From Planotetraspora thailandica (GTDB lineage: Bacteria; Actinomycetota; Actinomycetes; Streptosporangiales; Streptosporangiaceae): DNA of 64,000 nt. Under the pieces are notes generated by a model, which was given only the letters and a program-made list of their open reading frames with translations, was not told the DNA's origin and searched no databases. The position numbers and the translations under genes were made by a program. The DNA lies in assembly GCF_016863335.1 (NCBI RefSeq), contig NZ_BOOR01000034.1:62001-126000 (forward strand), in the 5' to 3' direction. This document shows, piece after piece, positions 57,201 to 64,000 of the stretch (position 1 is the first letter of the stretch; every line of letters begins with the position of its first letter).

Positions 57201-57601
57201 CCGCACGGCCCGCCGCCCGCCCGCCGTCCGGGCGTGCGGCGTGGACGCCGGTCGCGGCTGGCGGCGGGAACACGGGCCGCCGGCCGTTCACAGCCTCCAC
57301 CGCGCCAATGCGCCGTCTCCCACTCTGGGCACGCCTGCCGGACTACTCCCGGCGTCGTAGAGCGACCCGGCAGTTGATCCCCATGTGGTAGCGCGGAAGA
57401 CGCCCGCAGTTGGACGCACCTGCCGACTGGCTGGACGACGATGGGGACGACATGAAACCGGTGGTGAATTACCCAGCTTGGATCATCTAGTTCGAGATCC
57501 AGGCCGTCCTCCAGAAGCGACTCGACCCGGACGGGCTACCGCACACCCGAGCCAAATCTCCCGCTGTGCGCAGCGACCGCCTGACCCTGAGGTGAAGCCA
57601 C
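57201..57601. other. No gene recognised
   Basis: About 400 bases between integrase piece 1 and the SnoaL-like gene. Frames are very GC-rich and lack order or ribosome site. It probably carries the left boundary of the inserted SnoaL-DoxX module. Confidence 0.4.
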
Positions 57602-58084
57602 ATGTCAACAGCCCAGGCAACAAGCAACAAGGCGACGTTCAGCCGCTTCCATGACGCCATCAACAGTGGCGATGCGGAGGTCATCTCAAAGACCATCGAC
57701 GAGGTCGTTGAGCCGGGCGTGCTGTTCCACACGCCAGTGCCGATTGATGCGACGGGGCCGCAGGCACTCAAGTACGTGTGGGAGGCGCTCCTTCGCGCGT
57801 TCCCCGACATTCAGGTTGCGGTCGAGGATGTGATCACGGAAGGGGACAAGGTCGTCTGCCGGAACACAGTTACCGGGACGCACCAGGGCGAGTACAGGGG
57901 TCTCCCACCGACCGGCAAATCCGTCGCGTACCACGAGATCTTCATCTTCCGCTTCGCAGGCGGCCGAATCGTTGAGATCTGGGGGGTCGTCGACGTCGCC
58001 TCGCAGATGCGTCAACTGGGCGTGATTCCCGGAGGCTTTCATGACCACAGCAATGGAGAGCCTGGTGGCGGCAAATCGGAATGA
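57602..58084 (+). CDS. SnoaL-like ester cyclase-type protein
   Basis: A 160-residue NTF2-fold protein. NKATFSRFHDAINSGDAEVI, then VVEPGVLFHTPVPIDATGPQ, LLRAFPDIQVAVEDVITEGD, KVVCRNTVTGTHQGEYRGLP, PTGKSVAYHEIFIFRFAGGR and IVEIWGVVDVASQMRQLGV. SnoaL relatives cyclise polyketide esters or act on small lipophilic substrates; many have no known substrate. The DoxX gene follows 96 bp later on the same strand. Confidence 0.88.
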   Translation: MSTAQATSNKATFSRFHDAINSGDAEVISKTIDEVVEPGVLFHTPVPIDATGPQALKYVWEALLRAFPDIQVAVEDVITEGDKVVCRNTVTGTHQGEYRGLPPTGKSVAYHEIFIFRFAGGRIVEIWGVVDVASQMRQLGVIPGGFHDHSNGEPGGGKSE

Positions 58085-58180
58085 CTTCTTAGAAACCGAC
58101 ATCAATGAGCCTTTGAATAAGCCTCTTTGTGTCGTCGTACTGCTGAGACCAACACCGATGACCGCAGGAGAGACCCCTCG

Positions 58181-58549
58181 ATGAATGTGTTCTTGTGGAT
58201 CGTGCAGGCGATCCTGGCCGCCCTGTTCGCCATGTCCGGCCTGGTGAAATTCCAGCCGAAGGACAAGCTGACCGGCAGATATCCATGGATGCAGGACTTC
58301 TCCCAGGCGACTGTGCGGTTCATCGGTGTGATGGAGTTGCTCGGCGCAATCGGGCTGATCGTACCGGCAGCGACCGGGATCGCAGCCGTCCTGACGCCGA
58401 TCGCCGCGACCGGGCTGGCCGTCATGATGGTCTTGGCGGCGGCCACGCACATCCGCCGCAAAGAGCCGTCCGGAGTGGCGGTCAGCGTCATCCTGTTCGT
58501 GCTCACCGCGCTCCTCGCCTGGGGTCGATTCGGCCCCTACGGCTGGTGA
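58181..58549 (+). CDS. DoxX-family membrane protein
   Basis: A 122-residue protein with four helices: VFLWIVQAILAALFAMSGLV, FIGVMELLGAIGLIVPAATG, VLTPIAATGLAVMMVLAAAT and VAVSVILFVLTALLAWGRFG. SGLVKFQPKDKL and the MELLGAIGLI helix are the DoxX-like landmarks. GCAGGAGAGA precedes the ATG. Probably in one unit with the SnoaL-like gene. Confidence 0.88.
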   Translation: MNVFLWIVQAILAALFAMSGLVKFQPKDKLTGRYPWMQDFSQATVRFIGVMELLGAIGLIVPAATGIAAVLTPIAATGLAVMMVLAAATHIRRKEPSGVAVSVILFVLTALLAWGRFGPYGW

Positions 58550-58589
58550 CCGCCCAAGGTGCGCACTACGCCCTTACAGGCGGACCGCC

Positions 58590-58649
58590 GAACTCTTCTT
58601 GCTCTCGGAGGATCGGCAGCAGTTCCGGCGGGGATTGGAGGGCGAGCCT
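58590..58649 (-). pseudogene. Integrase debris piece 2 (middle)
   Basis: Minus-strand codons read RLALQSPPELLPILREQEEF, against RLTLQCPSELLPVLREHRKI in the element A integrase. It starts 7 bp after the stop of the TetR gene. Confidence 0.8.
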
Positions 58650-58656
58650 CGCTTCG

Positions 58657-59409
58657 CTAGTACCCCTGCCGTTCGGTCCTGCGCTCGATGAATGCGGCGA
58701 CGCCGTCCAGGAACAGGCCCAGCCCGAACTCCCCCTCGACCTCCTCGTCGTAGCGGACCTCGCCCTCGAAGATGCCGGCCGCGATCACCTTGCTCAGCGC
58801 GGGAAACCGCTGCGCGTCCACCACCTGCGTGAGCGCCATGCCGTACTGGCGGCTGAAGGCCTCAGGGTTCTCCACGTAGCCCTTGGACAGTTCGGTGCTC
58901 AGCCGGAGCTCGCCGTGCACGAAGGTCAACAGGCCCATCACGACGCCGACCTTGTCCTCCTCGTCGAGACCGGTGTCGCCCAACGCGCGAAGCGCGCGGT
59001 CGAACCACCAGAGGTTGTTGGGTCCCACCGGCGGCCCGCTGATCGGGATCTGCGCGGTCCACGGGTGCCGTCGCAGCATCTTCAGCAAGCCCTGCGCCCA
59101 CAGCGTCAGCCCGGTCCGCCAGTCCTGGCCGTCCGGCAGGTTCGGTGGTCCGTCCAGGGCCGCGTCCGACATCAGCAGGAGCAGTTCGTCCTTGCTCTTC
59201 ACGTAGCGGTACAGCGCCATCGTGGAGTTGCCGAGTTGGGCGGCGACCCTGGCCATCGATACCGCGGCCAGTCCTTCCGCGTCCGCCACCTCGACCGCGG
59301 CCCGCGTGATGTCGGCGACCGTGAGGGACGGTTTGCGCCCCCGCCGGACAGTCTCGCGCAACCCCCAGAGCAGGGTCACCTCGTCGGGCAGTTCGATCTC
59401 GTCGGCCAT
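58657..59409 (-). CDS. TetR-family regulator, TetR_C type
   Basis: A 250-residue regulator. The HTH is ADITRAAVEVADAEGLAAVS, then MARVAAQLGNSTMALYRYVK, SKDELL. The C-terminal domain is the long TetR_C type (FDRALRALGDTGLDEEDKVG, VVMGLLTFVHGELRLSTELS) common beside drug exporters. It diverges from drrA across a double GCGTA-N5-TACGC array, and very likely represses the exporter. Confidence 0.92.
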   Translation of the reverse strand: MADEIELPDEVTLLWGLRETVRRGRKPSLTVADITRAAVEVADAEGLAAVSMARVAAQLGNSTMALYRYVKSKDELLLLMSDAALDGPPNLPDGQDWRTGLTLWAQGLLKMLRRHPWTAQIPISGPPVGPNNLWWFDRALRALGDTGLDEEDKVGVVMGLLTFVHGELRLSTELSKGYVENPEAFSRQYGMALTQVVDAQRFPALSKVIAAGIFEGEVRYDEEVEGEFGLGLFLDGVAAFIERRTERQGY

Positions 59410-59466
59410 CCGGTCTCTCTCATCGCGAGTACGGACACAGTCTAAAACAGCCTCTCCGACTCCGAT

Positions 59467-59502
59467 GCGTATGGGTTACGCTCTTAAGCGTAGCTCGTAC
59501 GC
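59467..59502. promoter_or_regulatory. Double TetR operator upstream of drrA
   Basis: GCGTA-N5-TACGC occurs at 59467-59481 and again at 59488-59502, 21 bp apart. The inner half-sites also form TACGCT-CTTA-AGCGTA. About two helical turns separate the copies, fitting two TetR dimers on one face. Confidence 0.75.
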
Positions 59503-59531
59503 AATTATTCCGCCTCATCCAAGGAGCGAGG

Positions 59532-60461
59532 ATGATCGTCGAGGCAACCGGCCTGCACAAGGCCTTCGGATCCACCAAGGTTCTGGACGGAGTGGACCTG
59601 CGCGTCGCGGAAGGCACGGTCTTCGCGCTGCTGGGCCCGAACGGCGCCGGGAAGACCACCACCATCCGCATCCTGACCACGCTATTGCGCCCTAACCTCG
59701 GCAGTGTGCGGATCGCCGGGTACGACGTCGTGCGCGAAGCGACCAAGGTGCGCGGCGTGATCAGCCTGACCGGTCAGTCCGTAGCGCTGGACGATCAGCA
59801 GACCGGCCGGGAGAACCTGGTCATGATCGGACGCCTGATGCACCTGGGCAGACCTGCCGCCCGCCGCCGTGCCACGGACCTCCTAGAACGCTTCGACCTG
59901 GTGGACGCCATGAATAGGCGAGTGAAGACCTACTCCGGCGGCATGCGCCGACGGCTGGACCTGGCGATGAGCCTGGTCTCGCAACCGAGGGTGATCTTCC
60001 TGGACGAGCCGACCACCGGCCTCGACCCGTCCAGCCGGACGACGATGTGGGACGCCATCAAGGACCTGGTCTCGTCGGGAACGACGATCGTCCTCACCAC
60101 ACAGTACCTGGAGGAGGCGGACCGGCTGGCCGACCGGATCGTGCTTATCAACGGGGGCAGGGTCGCCGCGTCCGGCACGACCGACGCGCTGAAGTCCCAG
60201 GTGGGCGGGGATCGACTCGACCTGCGGTTCGCGGTGGAGGCTGACGTGGCCCGTGCCGCCGCGCTGTTCGACGCACCGCGCGGCACCGACCCGCTCGTGC
60301 TGGGCATCCCGTCCGACGGCAGCGCGAAGCACCTGCACCGAGTGCTGGACGACCTGCGGACCGCGGGCGTGCCGGTGGTCAAGGTGTCGTCGCACCGGCC
60401 GACGCTGGACGACGTGTTCTTGTCCCTGACCACCACCGACCGGACCTCCGTCCAGGTCTGA
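59532..60461 (+). CDS. drrA: Daunorubicin-resistance-type ABC transporter ATPase
   Basis: A 309-residue ATPase. Walker A is LLGPNGAGKTTTIRILTTLL, the Q loop is in SLTGQSVALDDQQTGRENLV, the signature is KTYSGGMRRRLDLAMSL, Walker B is VIFLDEPTTGLDPSSR, and the H loop position in VLTTQYLEEADRLADR is Gln, as in DrrA-type proteins. The C-terminal DUF4162-like part (HRPTLDDVFLSLT) completes the DrrA pattern. It energises export with the next gene. Confidence 0.95.
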   Translation: MIVEATGLHKAFGSTKVLDGVDLRVAEGTVFALLGPNGAGKTTTIRILTTLLRPNLGSVRIAGYDVVREATKVRGVISLTGQSVALDDQQTGRENLVMIGRLMHLGRPAARRRATDLLERFDLVDAMNRRVKTYSGGMRRRLDLAMSLVSQPRVIFLDEPTTGLDPSSRTTMWDAIKDLVSSGTTIVLTTQYLEEADRLADRIVLINGGRVAASGTTDALKSQVGGDRLDLRFAVEADVARAAALFDAPRGTDPLVLGIPSDGSAKHLHRVLDDLRTAGVPVVKVSSHRPTLDDVFLSLTTTDRTSVQV

Positions 60462-60486
60462 CGTGGCTCTCGAAAGGACCACGACC

Positions 60487-61272
60487 ATGACCACCACCGC
60501 TGTGCACGGCGGCGCCCGCAACGCCGTAAGCGATTCCCTCACCATGATCGGCCGCAGCATCCGGCTCAGCCGCCGCAACGTGGACACGCTGGTCATGTCG
60601 ATCGTCCTGCCGCTGCTCATGATGTCGCTGTTCGTCTATGTCTTCGGCGGGGCCATCAACACCGGCACCCAATACATCAACTACGTGGTGCCCGGCATCA
60701 TCCTGCTGTGCACCGGCTACGGCGCCGCATCCACCGCGATGTCCGTCGCGGACGACATGACCAGCGGCATGATCGACCGGCTGCGCTCGTTGCCGATCCG
60801 CAGTTCCGCCGTCCTCACCGGACACGTCGTCGCAAGCATCGCCCGGAATCTGCTGTCCACCACCGTCGTCATCGGCGCAGCCATCGCGATGGGATTCCGT
60901 CCTGACGCGACGGTCACCGACTGGGTGCTCGCGGCCGTTCTGCTTCTGATTTACGTGCTCGCTCTGTCCTGGCTGGCGGCCGGGCTCGGCGTGATCGCGA
61001 AGTCCGTGGAGTCGGCCAGCACGCTGAGCTTCCTCATGCTGTTCCTGCCCTACCTCAGCAGTGCTTTCGTGCCGACGAACACCATGCCATCGTTCCTGCA
61101 CGCGGTGAGCGAGAACCAGCCCATCACACCGGTGATCGAGACCGTCCGGGGCCTGCTGACCGGGACCCCCACCGGCAACACCGGCTGGATCGCACTCGCC
61201 TGGTGTGTCGGCCTGCTGACCTGCTCGTTCACCTTTGCCACCTGGTTGTTCCGTCGTCGTACCCACGGCTGA
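60487..61272 (+). CDS. drrB: Daunorubicin-resistance-type ABC transporter permease
   Basis: A 261-residue ABC-2 permease with six helices: VMSIVLPLLMMSLFVYVFGG, YVVPGIILLCTGYGAASTAM, LLSTTVVIGAAIAMGF, VLAAVLLLIYVLALSWLAAG, STLSFLMLFLPYLSSAFVPT and IALAWCVGLLTCSFTFATWL. SGMIDRLRSLPIRSSAVLTG is the conserved cytoplasmic loop. ATG at 60487 has GAAAGGA upstream; a GTG eight codons earlier is possible. With DrrA it exports a hydrophobic drug or lipid. Confidence 0.93.
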   Translation: MTTTAVHGGARNAVSDSLTMIGRSIRLSRRNVDTLVMSIVLPLLMMSLFVYVFGGAINTGTQYINYVVPGIILLCTGYGAASTAMSVADDMTSGMIDRLRSLPIRSSAVLTGHVVASIARNLLSTTVVIGAAIAMGFRPDATVTDWVLAAVLLLIYVLALSWLAAGLGVIAKSVESASTLSFLMLFLPYLSSAFVPTNTMPSFLHAVSENQPITPVIETVRGLLTGTPTGNTGWIALAWCVGLLTCSFTFATWLFRRRTHG

Positions 61273-61376
61273 AAGCGCCACGCCCGTTGCGATGCCGACC
61301 GTATCGCCGGTTACGGGCCGAGTGTCGTGGACTCGAGGGCCTTCCGCTGGGTTCGCGGCTTCAGCCTTTCCCCGGC

Positions 61377-61433
61377 GGACTGGAGGGTCAGTCGGCTGCG
61401 GCCCTTGCATTGCCGAAGGATGATCCCGCCTCC
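61377..61433 (-). pseudogene. Integrase debris piece 3 (N-terminal side of the middle)
   Basis: Minus-strand codons read GGGIILRQCKGRSRLTLQS, against DDGIIFRQRKGRSRLTLQC in the element A integrase. Similarity stops on the side nearer drrB exactly where piece 2 begins. Confidence 0.8.
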
Positions 61434-61493
61434 GGGGGGTGATGTCACTCACAAAAAGAGGAATCTCAGAGTCCTGTTAAATAGGGTCGCGCT

Positions 61494-61922
61494 GTGTACC
61501 TCAACCGCTCCACGGACATCAGCCTCCGCATCCTCATGCTCGGCGCGACCCGCGACGACCTGCTCACCATCGACGAGCTGGCCGAATCCCTCGTCGTACC
61601 CCGGCACCACCTGGCCAAGGTGGTTCAGCGGCTGCAGCACCTGGGGCTACTGGAGACCGTCCGTGGTCGTCGTGGCGGTGTACGCCTCGCTGCCACGGCC
61701 CAAACCGCTTCGATCGGCGGCATCGTTCGCGAACTGGAGGGCGGGACCGAGGTCGTCGACTGCGACGGCGACCCGATCTGCCCGGTGAGCCGAGGGTGCC
61801 TGCTGCGCGGAGCCCTACGCCGTGCACAAGAGGCGTTCTACGCCAGCCTCGACCCACTCACCGTGGGGGACCTGACCGCGCCGCCGGCCCGGCAGGTGCT
61901 GCTGAGCCTCGGCCGCCGCTGA
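61494..61922 (+). CDS. nsrR: Rrf2-family regulator, NsrR-like
   Basis: A 142-residue regulator. The winged helix is TIDELAESLVVPRHHLAKVV, QRLQHLGLLETVRGRRGGVR. The cluster ligands are spaced C-x5-C-x5-C in DCDGDPICPVSRGCLLRGAL, exactly as in NsrR. NsrR holds a nitric-oxide-sensitive [4Fe-4S] or [2Fe-2S] cluster and represses the flavohaemoglobin gene. The GTG is close to TTAAAT, so the transcript may be leaderless. The hmp gene follows 31 bp later. Confidence 0.92.
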   Translation: MYLNRSTDISLRILMLGATRDDLLTIDELAESLVVPRHHLAKVVQRLQHLGLLETVRGRRGGVRLAATAQTASIGGIVRELEGGTEVVDCDGDPICPVSRGCLLRGALRRAQEAFYASLDPLTVGDLTAPPARQVLLSLGRR

Positions 61923-61953
61923 TCCGTCACCATCCCCGTACCTGGAGGGACAA

Positions 61954-63171
61954 GTGCTTTCCGCAACAAGTGCGCCTATCGTCGAGGCGACTCTCCCCGT
62001 CGTGGGCGAGCATCTCGGCACCATCTCGGGCGTCTTCTATGACACGATGCTCGGCGAAAACCCTGACCTGCTCAACCTCTTCAGCCGCAGCGCGCAGGCG
62101 ACCGGCGAGCAGAAGAGCGCGCTGGCCGGTGCGGTTGCCGCGTTCGCCGGGCACCTGATCGGCCTCGGCCCGGACGCCCCGGCCTTCGACCGCATCGTGG
62201 AGCGCATCGCACAGCGACACTGCGCCCTGGGCATCCGCCCGGAGCAGTACACGGTGGTGGGCAAGTACCTTCTGGGCGCGGTCGGCACCGTGCTCGGTGA
62301 TGCGGTCACCCCGGCGGTGGCCGCTGCCTGGGACGAGGTGTACTGGCTGTTCGCCACCCGGCTGATCGGCCGCGAGGCGCGCCTCTACGCCGAGGCGGGC
62401 GTGAACGGTGCCACCCCATGGCGGGAATACGTCGTGGCGAACAAGATCGCTGAGGCGCACGACACGATGTCGTTCATCCTCACGCCGGCCGACGGCTACC
62501 CCGCTCCCGGCTTCCTGCCCGGCCAGTACGTCACCGTCGCCGCCGACCTGCCGGATGGCACCAGTCAGTTGCGGCAGTACTCCCTCTCGCAGGCGGCCGC
62601 CGCCGGCATGTTGCGGATCACCGTACGGCGGGTGCGCGGCGCCGACGGCACCCCGGACGGTGTGGTCTCCGGCTTCCTGCACGACCATGTGGGCATAGGC
62701 GACCGGCTGCGGCTGAGCCACCCGTACGGTCAACTCACCCTGCGCGCCGGCGAGGCACCACTGCTCCTCGTCAGCGCGGGCGTCGGCATCACCCCGATGG
62801 CCGCCATCCTGGACCATGTCTCGCGCACCCAGCCGACCCGCGACGTCACAGCGGTGCACGCCGACCGAAGCGTAGAACGCCACCCGCTACGCGCCGACAT
62901 GAGCACCAACGGCTCCCGGCTACGTTCCTTCCGCAACCTCGTCTGGTACGAGCAGACTGCCCTGGACGCCCCGGATGCGTTCACCGGCTTCGTCGACACC
63001 GACGCGATCCCACTGCACCCCGACGCGGATGTCTACCTGTGCGGTCCGGTCCCGTTCATGCAGATGGTCCGGGCCGGTCTACACCGCCGTGGCGTGCCGG
63101 ACGAGCGGATCCACTACGAGGTCTTCGGCTCCGAACAGTGGCGCCCGGTCCCCGTGCCGACGCCGGCCTGA
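61954..63171 (+). CDS. hmp: Flavohaemoglobin (nitric oxide dioxygenase)
   Basis: A 405-residue protein. The globin domain (1-140) has PVVGEHLGTISGVFYDTMLG and the proximal His in RIAQRHCALGIRPEQY. The FAD domain has PGQYVTVAADLPDGTSQLRQ, YSLSQAAA. The NAD domain has LLVSAGVGITPMAAILDHVS and YLCGPVPFMQMVRAGL. It oxidises NO to nitrate with O2 and NADH. The GTG start follows CTGGAGGGA. Cotranscribed with NsrR, which should repress it until NO appears. Confidence 0.95.
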   Translation: MLSATSAPIVEATLPVVGEHLGTISGVFYDTMLGENPDLLNLFSRSAQATGEQKSALAGAVAAFAGHLIGLGPDAPAFDRIVERIAQRHCALGIRPEQYTVVGKYLLGAVGTVLGDAVTPAVAAAWDEVYWLFATRLIGREARLYAEAGVNGATPWREYVVANKIAEAHDTMSFILTPADGYPAPGFLPGQYVTVAADLPDGTSQLRQYSLSQAAAAGMLRITVRRVRGADGTPDGVVSGFLHDHVGIGDRLRLSHPYGQLTLRAGEAPLLLVSAGVGITPMAAILDHVSRTQPTRDVTAVHADRSVERHPLRADMSTNGSRLRSFRNLVWYEQTALDAPDAFTGFVDTDAIPLHPDADVYLCGPVPFMQMVRAGLHRRGVPDERIHYEVFGSEQWRPVPVPTPA

Positions 63172-63218
63172 TCATGCGGGGGCGGCGCGGAGAACCGTTG
63201 TGGCCCGCCTGGACGCGC

Positions 63219-63923
63219 TCAGCCGGTGCGGCCGGGGAGATCCTGCGCGATCTCGTTGATGAGATCGGCGAGCTCACGCGGCCGGGACAAGAAGGGAGAG
63301 TGGCCGCCCGGCAGGTGCCGGACCAGGTTGGCGACGCCCTCCCCCTGCTTCTGGAAGAACTCGGGGATGACCTGGTCCTCGTCACACAAAACCAGAGCAG
63401 AAGGAATCGTCTGCCACGCCGCGCGCGTCTGCCTGTCGTAGAGCACGCGGCGGCTCTGCGGCTGCAGCCGGGTCACCGCCTCGTCGGCCCAGTCTGCCCG
63501 CACATCAAAGTAGAAGACCTCCCGTGCGTTTCCGAAGACCGGCCAGAGGTCCGGCGGCTCCGGCGGGTCCGACGGCTCGCCCGGCAGCGCCGAGGCCGCC
63601 GACTCGCCCACCTCCAGCATGTGTGCCGCGAGGTAGATGAGCCGCGTGACGTTGGGGGCGGTGCCGGCGATTTCGCTCACAGGTATGCCGGCGTACGAGT
63701 GAGCGAGCACGGTGACCGGGCCGTCGATGCCGTCCAAGTGGTCACGGATCGCCTGCGCGTCGTCGTACATGCTGACGTTGGGATCCCCGTTCACGCTCGG
63801 CAGGTCGACCGTCGAGACTGTCCAGCCCTCGTCCAACTCCGGAATCAGGTGCTCCCAGCACCACGACCCATGCCAGCCGCCGTGCACAAGCATCAGAGCA
63901 CCGCGTCGCTCGACCTCAGTCAT
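63219..63923 (-). CDS. Alpha/beta hydrolase
   Basis: A 234-residue esterase-like protein. LMLVHGGWHGSWCWEHLIPE is the oxyanion loop, VTVLAHSYAGIPVSEIAGTA the nucleophile elbow (AHSYAG), VLCDEDQVIPEFFQKQGEGV the acid and HLPGGHSPFLSRPRELADLI the His. It belongs to the methylesterase/salicylate-esterase-like group. It is convergent with hmp. Substrate unknown. Confidence 0.9.
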   Translation of the reverse strand: MTEVERRGALMLVHGGWHGSWCWEHLIPELDEGWTVSTVDLPSVNGDPNVSMYDDAQAIRDHLDGIDGPVTVLAHSYAGIPVSEIAGTAPNVTRLIYLAAHMLEVGESAASALPGEPSDPPEPPDLWPVFGNAREVFYFDVRADWADEAVTRLQPQSRRVLYDRQTRAAWQTIPSALVLCDEDQVIPEFFQKQGEGVANLVRHLPGGHSPFLSRPRELADLINEIAQDLPGRTG

Positions 63924-64000
63924 TGATCTTCCCCCCGTGCTAGGTCATTTGGCGCCGCGACCAGACAGTCGCTGCAGGTCATTAGGCTATGAATGGCGTC

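Noticed and set aside
59883-61452. Minus-strand frames opposite drrA and drrB
   Set aside because: Shadows of strongly identified ABC transporter genes; only the 57-bp integrase remnant at 61377 is real.
61440-61493. Clear NsrR binding site before nsrR
   Set aside because: AGTCCTGTTAAATAGGGTC is only weakly symmetric; not enough to call an operator.
1-64000. CRISPR array or restriction/CBASS-type defence operon
   Set aside because: I saw no regularly spaced direct repeats of CRISPR size and no Cas, nucleotidyltransferase or restriction genes; the only defence-like candidates are the P-loop/TPR protein and the solo PemK-like gene.

Overview
The window is 64 kb of very GC-rich DNA with the gene style of a filamentous actinomycete: strong GC3 bias, many GTG and TTG starts, leaderless transcripts, F420-type enzymes, SigE-type sigma factors, Ser/Thr kinases with surface tails, and dense one-component regulators (TetR, MerR, GntR, MarR, XRE/MmyB, Rrf2). 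A member of the Streptosporangiales or a close relative is my best guess. That is an inference from style; no rRNA is present.

Layout. 1-3.3 kb: the start of a quinone oxidoreductase, a long MinD/ParA-like ATPase with a disordered repeat-rich N-terminus, and tRNA-Ser(UGA) with an IS481-like transposase tail against it. 3.5-15.2 kb: small enzymes each paired with a regulator (MerR/SDR, ECF sigma/FtsX-ectodomain membrane protein, XRE-cupin/methyltransferase, WrbA) plus a frameshifted YVTN beta-propeller protein. 15.3-20.7 kb: a membrane P-loop/TPR protein and a three-gene membrane protein, histidine kinase and LuxR-type response regulator operon. 20.7-30.2 kb: SDR/TetR, GDPD, a lipoprotein, a Ser/Thr kinase, an F420-dependent reductase-like protein, an orphan PemK/MazF-like toxin and two regulators. 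30.3-33.3 kb: a GntR repressor diverging from a nitrilase-permease operon across a 53-bp palindrome. 33.4-42.5 kb: two more regulator/methyltransferase genes, a small protein plus CHAP hydrolase pair, DUF305 plus ferric reductase, MBL hydrolase, an MFS exporter with an early stop, and a NUDIX-NYN fusion. 43.2-46.3 kb: a small accessory patch with a dead tyrosine recombinase, CutA and an S1-domain protein. 46.3-52.4 kb: M15 peptidase lipoprotein, AAA ATPase, MauE plus Cys-rich protein, SigE sigma factor and MarR/YceI.

52.7-61.4 kb is the most notable region. tRNA-Ser(GCU) is the integration site of tandem mobile elements. Its 3' half, from the anticodon loop through the terminator, is repeated at 54.6 and 57.0 kb. 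Each downstream copy is preceded by a pair of GTTGCAGTT repeats 12 bp apart, and each att copy is followed by a single GTTGCAGTT. Element A keeps the C-terminal half of an integrase and a DinB gene. Element B keeps a TetR-SDR pair and a transposase tail. Beyond the third att copy, integrase debris appears as three collinear pieces separated by two cargo modules (SnoaL-DoxX, and TetR-DrrA-DrrB), as if one integrase gene had been opened twice.

The right end holds an NsrR-like Rrf2 regulator with flavohaemoglobin, and an alpha/beta hydrolase. Most of the window is ordinary actinomycete accessory chromosome. The tandem tRNA island and its recombination signals are the parts I would examine first.
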